From: Dichetophora obliterata
Lineage: Eukaryota; Arthropoda; Insecta; Diptera; Sciomyzidae
NCBI GenBank assembly: GCA_963920525.1
Contig: OY986439.1
Coordinates: forward strand, 210,169,406-210,233,405
Length of the DNA stretch: 64,000 nucleotides
Direction of reading: 5' to 3'
Each line of letters opens with the position of its first letter. The stretch's first letter is position 1. Positions 55,937 through 64,000 of this stretch are shown here, piece by piece. The notes below the pieces were generated by a model. The model was given only the letters and a program-made list of their open reading frames with translations. It did not search any database and had not been told where the DNA came from. Position numbers and translations under genes: made by a program.

Positions 55937-57343
55937 ATAGTAATAAAACTCATTTTCTGTTTGTTTGTTTGTTTGGCCTTTATACAAATCTAAACGGCTC
56001 AACGGATTTTGCTCAAACTAGGTACACATATTAAGTTTATCCCAACTTAAAATGTTACATACTTAGTTTTTGCCACGCCCCCTCCGAAATTTTTCAACTA
56101 ACGGTAATTTTGTTATTAGAAAACTTTTTAGTTTCGGGGATTTTTGTGTATTTAATTTTAAAATTTTTTTGTTATTTTGACGTCAAAAACACTCACATAT
56201 ATTCAAAATTGGAGAAATTTTCAGTACAACGATTTTTTATATAAATCATCGTTACCTAAGAATGAGAAAAAAACGAAATGAAAATCAAAGTTTGGTCTTT
56301 CGATGCAAATATCGCCGCTGTCCATTAATGTATTTCATTCAAATTTCTTTTGTTCAAAAGTTCAATAAAATCACTTCACAAAAATAGGTAGAACTGTACC
56401 GTTAAGTCAGTGCAACTATGTTTTATAATTATGTCAAAAAAAAGCCCAAATATTGACTTTTTACTCAAAAAATAACTCAAAAATTGTTTCTGTTGTAAAA
56501 GTTAAGTCAATTAAAAATACCTTTCATATGACACAGCATTTATTTGCAAAAATTCTTTCAGCGAAGCGCAAAAATTATTTTACTGTTTTTGTCATCAATT
56601 TGATTTTTTTTCGCGAAATTTATTTTTTCAAAATGTTTTTTTTTAATATTTTTACAAAAAAACTCAAGTCTCAAAAATTATTTATGTGAAAAAATCACCC
56701 CAATATCTCTTTCTAAGCAAAAGTTATGGCTAAAAATTTATTTATTCATACCAAAACTATATTAATAAAAGTGATTTTTGTATTAAAATTGTCTCTCCTT
56801 TGAGCTCCTCTCCCCATTTTTAACAAAATTTTCTCTAAGGATGCAGTTGTGTGTCTGGAGTAGTTTTGCAAACATTTTGCTTTACATAAATATCTTCATA
56901 ATATTAGTTCATCTACTTATATTTTTTATATATAAAAAATGCTCATTTTTGACATCTTAACACAAATATTTGTAATAACAAGCGAATTTCTTAACCGAAT
57001 TTGATGTTTCAGCTACCGTTGGAAAATCAATTAAAAAGCCTTTAATCTAAAAAAAAAAATTTCTAAAATTTCGGTAATTTTGAAAAACGTAAAAATAAGG
57101 GTGAAAAAGGGGTGGGGGATGGAAGTATGATATAAAAATTTTTCTCAACTAATAGAAAAAAATCTTTGCTACAGACAAAAATCGCACACCACTTTTTGTT
57201 TCGACGCTTTAAGTTGCTTTCTCTTGGGATAATTTTTTGACCTTGAATCACGAATTTCTAAAAAATCTGACTTGAGGGAGAAATCAGGGTGCTAGTTTTG
57301 TGATGAGGAGCCCGGAAATAGTTGAAAACATTGCTTGGTTTTT
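55937..57343 (+). repeat. 1.4-kb dispersed repeat, copy 2
   Basis: Second copy of the repeat at 10615-12013, same orientation, starting ATAGTAATAAAACTCATTTT and ending at GTTGAAAACATTGCTTGG. Its early part retains AAACGGCTCAACGGATTTTG, absent in copy 1. Short frames on both strands (56453-56689, 57063-57251) are not conserved as proteins between the copies. Confidence 0.8.
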
Positions 57344-57345
57344 CG

Positions 57346-57645
57346 AAAACAAGGTTACCCCCCTTTGATTTTTTTCACGAAATATATTTTTTCCAAATGC
57401 TGTTTTTATATATTTTGACAAAAAAGTCAAGTCTCAAAAATAATTTATGTGAAAAAATTACCCCAATATCTCTTTCCAATCAAAAGCTATGGCTAAAAAT
57501 CTATTTTTTTATACCAGACTATTAATAAAACTGAGTTTTGTTTTAAAATTCTCTATATAGTTTTAACGTCCCCATTTATCTCTAAGAATGCAGTTGTCGT
57601 CTTGTGTGTCTAGAGTAATTACTAACATATTTTGGTTTGTATAAA
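57346..57645 (+). repeat. partial third copy of the 1.4-kb repeat
   Basis: Begins CCCCTTTGATTTTTTTCACG and follows the middle of the longer copies (compare 11271-11565 and 56600-56890): GTCTCAAAAATAATTTATG, CCCAATATCTCTTTCCAA, ATGCAGTTGTC, GTGTCTAGAGTAATT. It abuts copy 2 directly, suggesting a head-to-tail rearrangement. Confidence 0.75.
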
Positions 57646-57808
57646 ATTTTCCTTAACAATCTATTTAGTTTTTTGTTTACCCACCCCCCGCCTCCTGTTA
57701 AATTTGTTTTGTTGTGATGGCTCTATTTTTTCTCACTATTGTGTCACCGTTGTCACTCAGTTCTTTATCGATGGTACTTTAAATGTTGTATATATATCAC
57801 CCTTTGAT

Positions 57809-58005
57809 ATGACGATTTTACATGAAATCATAATGATTTAACATGAAATCATGATGATTTTACATGAAATCATGATGATTTTACATGAAATCATGATGAT
57901 TTTACATGAAATCATGATGATTTTACATGAAATCATGATGATTTACATGAAATAATGATGATTTTACATGAAATCATGATGAGTTTACATGAAATCATAA
58001 TGATT
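57809..58005 (+). repeat. 21-bp tandem repeat, about nine copies
   Basis: The unit ATGATGATTTTACATGAAATC is repeated about nine times with only occasional base changes or one-base deletions. Each unit contains the palindrome ATCATGAT, so the array can form small hairpins. The sequence after it (CATGTAAAATGAAATT at 58037) repeats the word once more, inverted. Confidence 0.95.
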
Positions 58006-58019
58006 TTTATGTCGCTGCC

Positions 58020-59062
58020 ACCATGAAATATAAAGTCATGTAAAATGAAATTAACTATGCATTACAATGATTTTACTATGCAAAATTTTTCTGTGTGTAC
58101 CAACATCTGCTAAAATGTTAAATTTCTTACTCATACCAACATATTGACATAAAAAGGTCTTTAAAATTATGTTTCATTATAACTCGTATTGACCACCAAA
58201 AATTTGCATTTTTTGCTATTTTTAAAACACATTTATTTTAAACCGCGGTAAAAGACAAAATTTTCCTTAGATTTACGTAGAATTGTTATTGTTGGAAAGG
58301 TATTAAGTTCTTCTTTCTTTCTGTGTTTCGCTTTAATCAAAGCTGTTTGCGAAAACTGACAGAACGTTAGAAATTGACTTTAGAAATCTGATAAAATGAT
58401 ACATTTCTTACTTATACAAATATATAATTTTTTTAAATTTTTACGTGATTCCAACTTTGTGTACGTTTCACGAGATTTTAAAGAACACAGTTGAGACCCT
58501 GAACGGCTAAAATTTTTTTATTCCATACATGAACGCTCCGCCTACCTTCTGTCTGGCTGTGTGATGCCTATAGACTCCAAAACTATTGGACTGATTGAGC
58601 TGAACTTTTGGCAGTCAATTTGTTTCAGGTATGAGATGGTTTGGGAATAACTTTTTTGCCACATCCTCTTTTAGCGCCCCCAAATCAAAAAAGATATGGT
58701 TACTCTCGGCAACTGCATTAAAAATAGGCATGGTCGCACAATAGCTACGCCCACTTTTTGAGAAATATTAAAATTGACTACTGGGCCGATTGAGCTAAAA
58801 TTTTGGCTTAGTTTGTATGGGTATTGTCAGCAACTGTACCAGAGATCTGCTACAAATACTTACGAAGAAGTAGTACTCGAGTACTTTTCGTTCACAACTC
58901 AGTGATTCAAATCAGAGATTTGATATGAATCACATTTTTGAATCACGAGAATCTTACTCAAAAATGAGTATGAATAAGTATAAGTAGTTTCCAAAGTAGT
59001 ACTCACATGTGATTGATTCAAAACAAAGTGGATCAAATAAGTATAGAATTAATTAAATATTA
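58020..59062. other. non-coding, with degraded transposon-like text
   Basis: 58540-58830 includes CTATTGGACTGATTGAGCTG, AACTTTTGG, ATAGCTACGCCCACTTTTT and GGGCCGATTGAGCTAAAATT, where two units of a degenerate repeat can be aligned about 205 bp apart. This resembles 15105-15240. 58840-59000 contains AAGTAGTACTCGAGTAC and several GATTCA/AATCAC words, possibly another MITE end. No gene. Confidence 0.4.
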
Positions 59063-59305
59063 AGCGTTGCCACCTAATAATATGTATTTTTGAGAGTTTT
59101 AAACATAATGAAACAGTGTGGGGGGGGGTCGCTGATTCCGAATCTGAAGTCAGAATTTCAAAATTCAATATGGTTAATCTCTATTATAAAAAAATTACAT
59201 AATTTTGAAATTCCGACAACAGATTCGAATTCAGCGACCCATTTTTACCCAGTGTTCGCGCCAGCACCAAATTCGTAAAAATGAAAAAAAGTTAGGTGGC
59301 AACCT
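59063..59305. mobile_element. 243-bp foldback MITE with TA flanks
   Basis: The left end is AGCGTTGCCACCTAA and the inverted right end AGGTTGCCACCTAAC. Inner arms GGTCGCTGATTCCGAATCTG and GAATTTCAAAATT are mirrored by 59175-59245. TA lies on both sides (59061-59062 and 59306-59307). It is likely a Tc1/mariner-type MITE. A 62-codon frame (59090-59278) spans it and is an artefact. Confidence 0.8.
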
Positions 59306-59309
59306 TATT

Positions 59310-61130
59310 ACCCATAAAGAATAAAAATATTTTAAATATAAATAAATTTTGTTCCAAAAAACAAAGTGATTAACTAAATATTGGGTTTTATTTCAAGACG
59401 ATTTCCTTTTTAATTATTTCAATAGAAATTTCAACATACTAAAAGGAAGGTTTTCCTCTTGATTTTTTTTATTTTATTTTGGCTTTCGACATTCCCTCAG
59501 GCCAATAAACTTTTTAAGACGACGGATCTATTAATTTTGGGCAGTAGTCTTGTTTCTTCTATGTACATATATATTTATGCTAGGCTTTAAAGTTGAACCT
59601 ACCTGTTCTTTGAATCGTAGCTTTTGTTACTAGCTCGATAAAGATAACTTCTTTCCAATTCAGCTAGGTTTAAATAATCTGCAAGGCAAGAAAAAAAAAT
59701 AATGAGATACATTTAGATTAGGTAGATTTTATTGGGTTTTTCCCAATAAACCTTATTAATAATATTTTTTTCTTAATTAAACTAAGCCAAAATATGCAAA
59801 TTAATAGAAGCTCTCTGGTGCGAATACGTTACGCAACTTAACGTGACACGCTTCAAACACTTTTACATAATAAACAGCACAATTTTTTCATAGCAAAACC
59901 GACGATAAATTTCGATTTGGCGAAAACATTTTAAGACTTGATTGAGATTTATGAGAAGCGAAAATTATAAAGAGAAAATTAAGATGTTTTTTTTTTGTAT
60001 TATAGTTTTAAAAACTACAGTTTAAAAACTTATACGAGTAGTTTTTTCTTTGCTATGTAATTAACATCAAATGAACAGAGCTTTTACAGTTTTGATAACA
60101 GAGCAAAGAGTTGCCTTGTTGTTCTTGTTGTTTTTGTTTCTAACCCTAACAAGTGCACACGAACTATTACTTTTTCTTAACGAAAATAATATTTGACCTA
60201 CTTTAGCATATGAACTCAAATAAACAAATAGTAGTTATTGTGAGAACAGCATGAAATCACTTTCAAAATGAGCCGGAGACCTTAAAAGCTGTAACTCAAT
60301 TTTAGTGTTTCGACCCAGAAAAATTAGAAATTATTTTATTGATAAAAGTGCATCAAGCAGAAACAACAACAACAACAACAACAGTGAAATAGTTGTTAAC
60401 ATTTGTAAGCATTTAATTGCTTGCCGAGAATTGAGCGATGACCATCATAGCTAATGTCCAAAACAAGTGCTTGTCACGTTTTTATTAAAGGCACCAACGC
60501 TTTCTCCTCCATTCTGCCAACCCGCAAGTCGTTAAAATTGAAGAAAAAAAAAATAAAAAGCACTTCAAAAGCTGATGAATTGTCTTTTGATTAGAAAGAT
60601 AATAAAAAAAAACCAAAAGTAAAACTTGGAAAATGCAACATAAAAAACAAGTGCCATCAAAGCCAATCAATGTATGTGAAAGCCAATGAAATGCGTCAAC
60701 AGCTTGTCAGACGCAAATTCAAACACTTGGCCAAAGTAAAGCCCCAGCCAGCCAGCCCAACCCAGCCTTGACCTACAACGCTGTAAATGCGGCGACATTT
60801 TTAGCGCTACTTCCGCCTAAAAGCTATAATTTATATGCGTTGCCATGCAACGGCAATAGTTTGAGTGACTCGAGTGGACAAGTAAACATTTTCTGGGTCT
60901 AAGTAGGCGCGACTGAAGATTAATGAACTGATAGATTAAAATTGAAAATCTTGCGTTGATAAACGATAAAATTGATGCATATTCGATCATTATAGTTAGA
61001 AATGATAAATCAATACTATTATAAATAAATATTTTGTGCATAATAGTCAAAATAATATGACTGATGCTAATATTTCAACCGATTAGATGGCTATTTTTAG
61101 CTATTGAGTTACTTGGAAAGTAATTACTTT
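59310..61130. other. unique-looking non-coding sequence
   Basis: Contains a (CAA)n run at 60363-60381. 60660-60900 is GC-richer than its surroundings and includes CCCCAGCCAGCCAGCCCAAC and the palindromic GTTGCCATGCAAC at 60839-60851. A 33-codon frame starts at 60671 (MYVKANEMRQQLVRRKF...) but is too short and unsupported to call. Other frames (60485-60670, 60817-61050) are motif-free. Confidence 0.45.
60839..60851. promoter_or_regulatory. X-box-like palindrome
   Basis: GTTGCCATGCAAC is close to the RFX-binding X-box (GTNRCC, short spacer, RGYAAC), with one base off in the second half. RFX sites control ciliary genes in flies. A single short match in 64 kb may be chance. Confidence 0.25.
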
Positions 61131-61152
61131 CTAAAAAATTTTCTGTAATTTT

Positions 61153-61425
61153 CTATGAAAATGATCGATGAAAGCATTTTAAGTGATCGTGCCCGGTCGA
61201 ATTCGATAAATTTGATCTCTCAGCGATCTGCCAGTTTCTTTGCCGTTTTGCATCAATAAAAGCCTTTATTGTGTCTTCATAATTTTTAACTGGCCTTCCA
61301 GAACGTGGTGAGTTTTCAACATCAAAATTGGCAGATCGAAATTTTGCAAACCAGTTGTAGCGCTGATGTTCTGTCAATACAGCTTCTCCCCACACATCCT
61401 TTTCATCCAACTTGCGAATAAAATA
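61153..61425 (-). pseudogene. mariner transposase 5' fragment
   Basis: The minus strand reads DEKDVWGEAVLTEHQRYNWF, AKFRSANFDVENSPRSGRPV, then IKAFIDAKRQRNWQIAERSN and LSNSTGHDHLK. This is the N-terminal helix-turn-helix region of a mariner transposase (NWFAKFRSG.FD.ED.PRSGRP and AERLNLSNSTVHDHLK are the usual family patterns). It stops after about 85 codons without any catalytic domain, so it is a truncated relic. It differs from the relic at 55017-55740, which retains the catalytic part. Confidence 0.88.
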
Positions 61426-61429
61426 TTAA

Positions 61430-62550
61430 ATCGGCTTAGTTCTGAATCACTCGAGGGCAAATTTGGGTTTTAATGTGTCAAATTACTCAATTTGTTTTTT
61501 TTCATTTTTATCAAATTTTGCAAATTGTAACAGCTGACTTGTATTGCAAAATACATTTTTTGTAGAAAAGAAACAAACTTTTTTACAAATTTATACAAAT
61601 AATTCACAATTAATAAATTGTATTTATTGTATTTAAATCTGTTTTTTCTGTTTCTTTTTAATAAAAAAAATTTTTGCTTTGTTAAATTTTTGCTTTTTTT
61701 AAGCTCTATTTTATGTTTTTTGTTGATTATAATGTTTTTAAATTGTTAAGGGCTAAAATACTTACATAAATCGTACTGTACAAATTTTTAAGTATAAGAA
61801 AATACAAATAAAAAAATACATAATAAAAATAAATAATTTTATATTTATTTACAACTAGCCCCTAGCTCCCCTAGCTCTCCCCTACACAAAGGTAACGAGA
61901 GTACTTATCATTAAGATGTTTGTCGGTTTAATAAAATGTTAAGTTTATTTATGGAAATGGCGAAAGCCAGATTTGAAGAAGAGCACCTGCTCAATTTTAT
62001 ATTGAAATTGCCTTGAAATGAGACATTATCTTCATAAAGCTCATTTAGATGATCATATTTTTATTTTACAAAGAAAGTCTCGTGAATTTTATTCAGAAGA
62101 CAATATTATTGGCCGCCAACTTTTTACAAACAACGGCAAACTTCAGAGAGTAGAAACTGTAAAGCTTATTGAGAACATAAGCCCTTCGGAGTTAGCATAA
62201 AGCACCACGTAGGTCCAGTTCTTGATCCTTTGTGTCCAAAAATTTTAATGACACTCACAACACATTTGCTCAAATAGAAGGCTCGGTCAAAGTCTTTTCA
62301 AGGTCTGAAATGGCCAATTCGTTTTTTCGTCATTACCGCTGTTTATAGTTATTAAATTTAAAAAGACAAATAACTACTTTAGAATAGTTATTAAATTTAA
62401 AAAGAAAAATAACTACCTTAAAATAGTTTTATATCTCTTGTGTTTTTATTTTTGTACAATATTTTTTATATGCTTTGTTAGAAAAAAAAAATTCGTTTTG
62501 CTTTATATCTTAACCCATTAACCGCGGCTCCCAAACGCTTACTACGATTT
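61430..62550. other. AT-rich non-coding stretch
   Basis: Highly AT-rich up to 61860, then mixed. A 60-codon plus frame at 62018-62200 (MRHYLHKAHLDDHIF...) has more complex composition than its surroundings, but I do not recognise it and there is no supporting splice or initiation context. AAATTTAAAAAGAMAAATAACTAC is duplicated near 62355 and 62394 in part (47 bp apart or less). Confidence 0.4.
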
Positions 62551-62559
62551 TTTTAAAAT

Positions 62560-63660
62560 TGCATATGCTTTCTTATATTGTGTAACAAGACGTTACAATT
62601 AGGCTTACGATAAATTATTGTAAGTATAGTTACTTACATATGCAGCATAGGTTAGGTAACTTTGACAACTTTGACAACAACAACGAGACCTACATAAATT
62701 ACCAGCCACAACAACAAGACTCACAGTCTAGTAGCCATAAAACAGCCGCCAAACATTCTTTTCAAACGCCATACAACAGACGACTTATATAATTCCTAAG
62801 TAGTTCTTTCTGAAAGCATATAAATAGACACGACAAGACCAGCTAAGGTAGCATTTCTTTTTAGGTGAGCTCAAGCCTAGTAGCTACTGCCTCGGCTGAC
62901 CGTGAGGTCTATCGTCCGGGGAGGGTGGCGAATGGTAATTTTTGGTTATTTTTAAGTGTAGTTAGTTATTTTTTTTATTATTTATTAATTTTTTTATTTT
63001 GTTTTCGAAAGCCACGTCGCTACCTCGGTTGACCGCAAGGTCTATCACAGGGGCTGCGACGCAGGCGCTCGCTACCACGTCATTAGAGCGTCGTCTATAG
63101 TAAGATTTTGTTGTTTCATGAAGCCACGTCACTACCGCGGTTGACCGCAAGGCCTATCACCGGGACTGCGACGCAGGCACTCTGCTACACCACCACGGCG
63201 TCTACAGTTGACCTTCTACTCTATTATGTCGTATTAGAAATAACAGAAAATTCCTTTTTAGCAATTGCCAGCCGATTACCGAAGCGATAACCAACGGACT
63301 ACCAATTACCGAAGCGATTACCAACCGATTACCGATTATCGAAGCGATTACCTATCACCGAAGTGATTACCAACCGATTACCAAAGCGGTTACCAACTGA
63401 TTACCGATTACCAAAGCGATTACGAACTGATTACCGGCTTCTAAAGCAATTGCCAACTGATTGCGATTACCAACTGATTACTTAGCCCACTAGCAACTAA
63501 CTACCCGAAGCTACATAATTATGAAGTTATAATAAGGACAACGTATTCAATAAAGTAACTTTATGAATTACTGAAAACCCTGCATCTTTTATTTTCAAAA
63601 TAATTTGTGAGAGTTAGTGGACCTCTTCACAGGACCCTGGAGCGGATGAGTTTTACCTCC
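62560..63660 (+). repeat. LTR-like segment with two tandem structures
   Basis: Starting near TGTAACAAGACGTTACAATT, the segment has a TATA-like word (CATATAAATAGACACG, 62817), then GC-rich text, and an AATAAAG polyadenylation-like signal at 63549. This order resembles an LTR. Inside, GCCACGTCGCTACCTCGGTT with GACCGCAAGG is repeated at about 63011 and 63122, with a weaker unit at 62888, and 63260-63480 is a GATTACCGAAGC/GATTACCAACC array. No flanking target duplication or second LTR is seen, so the LTR reading is tentative. Confidence 0.4.
63260..63482 (+). repeat. 11-12-bp GATTACC tandem array
   Basis: Alternating units GATTACCGAAGC and GATTACCAACC, with variants (GATTACCAACT, GGTTACCAACT, GATTACCAAAGC), repeated about 18-20 times with a period of about 11 bp. 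It lies within the LTR-like segment. Confidence 0.9.
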
Positions 63661-64000
63661 GCTTTTGATAAAACCACGTCACAATTGATCACATAAACTA
63701 CCACATCAAATTTCAACTTTGTATCTTTTACCGTAGTTTAGATATAGCTTGGGTATAAAAATACCCAACCGGCGTTAATGTGTTCTAAATGGGCACAAAT
63801 TCCTTTTGCAACATAGCACAGTTTTATATCAGGCATTTTCTATCAACAGCAGGTGTGTAGTAGGTTAATATGCTAAGAGAGATTTTACATTATGTTAAAA
63901 TATAAAATTTTTTACAAATGATAATTACACAAATTTCCTGATTTTTAAACTATACCACTTTTGACTTTGAAAATGTAGTAGTTAACGTAAAAATTTCATG
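63661..64000. other. non-coding end of window
   Basis: Short stretch with no gene. CCACGTCACAATTGATCACA at 63673 and a TGGGTATAAAAATACCCA palindrome at 63748-63765 are the only notable words. Confidence 0.4.

Noticed and set aside
55275..55993. Plus-strand frames of 63-146 codons around 55.3-56 kb
   Set aside because: They are the antisense of the mariner relic on the minus strand, whose catalytic blocks are recognisable.
60671..60772. Small 33-codon gene starting MYVKANEMRQQL
   Set aside because: Too short, no ribosomal or splice context that decides it, and no family resemblance, although the composition is less AT-rich than around it.
62018..62200. 60-codon frame starting MRHYLHKAHLDDHIF
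   Set aside because: Length is within chance expectation and no motif is recognised; it might be a worn transposon piece but I cannot show it.

Overview
The window looks like non-coding DNA from an AT-rich insect genome, most probably a higher (schizophoran) fly. The basis is the very AT-rich composition, the many CAA/TTG microsatellites, and the remains of mariner, hAT, piggyBac-like, PIF/Harbinger-like and Jockey-like elements. I found no intact host protein gene, rRNA gene or convincing functional tRNA gene. Almost every open reading frame above 60 codons is either a translation of simple repeats or an unstructured AT-rich frame. The only frames with recognisable families are dead transposon pieces: a reverse transcriptase relic near 19-21 kb and three mariner/Tc1-type transposase relics near 12.5, 55 and 61 kb.

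Layout. 0-15 kb: AT-rich DNA packed with short elements (a dispersed pair at 0.7 and 3.6 kb, foldback and terminal-inverted-repeat elements at 6.0, 7.7, 8.3 and 8.8 kb, a 504-bp piggyBac-like element at 10 kb, a 1.4-kb dispersed repeat at 10.6 kb, and an internally deleted Tc1/mariner-type element at 12.3 kb). 15.3-16.8 kb: two arrays of the pentamer TATGT. 17.8-22.7 kb: degenerate tandem repeats, a Jockey-like retrotransposon relic split by a hAT-like MITE with an exact 8-bp target duplication, and an array of exact 93-bp spacing. 23-27 kb: complex, apparently unique sequence. 27.4-31.4 kb: a nested element, a large tandem duplication, and a 2.2-kb minisatellite interrupted by a hAT-like insertion. 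34.9-37.3 kb: a 2.4-kb hAT-like foldback element whose interior has become a minisatellite. 37.3-51.7 kb: mostly unique sequence with several small MITEs. 51.7-59.3 kb: MITEs, a 1.3-kb hAT-like element inside a tandem array, a dead mariner, a second copy of the 1.4-kb repeat and a 21-bp satellite. 59.3-64 kb: unique sequence, a mariner 5' fragment, and an LTR-like GC-richer stretch.

Nothing here forms an operon or pathway. The most intriguing signal outside the transposons is a motif of about 28 bp present five times, on both strands, between 24 and 50 kb. It lies in the unique stretches, is not inside any element I could delimit, and could be regulatory. Most of the unique stretches have the texture of a very large fly intron or intergenic regulatory region.
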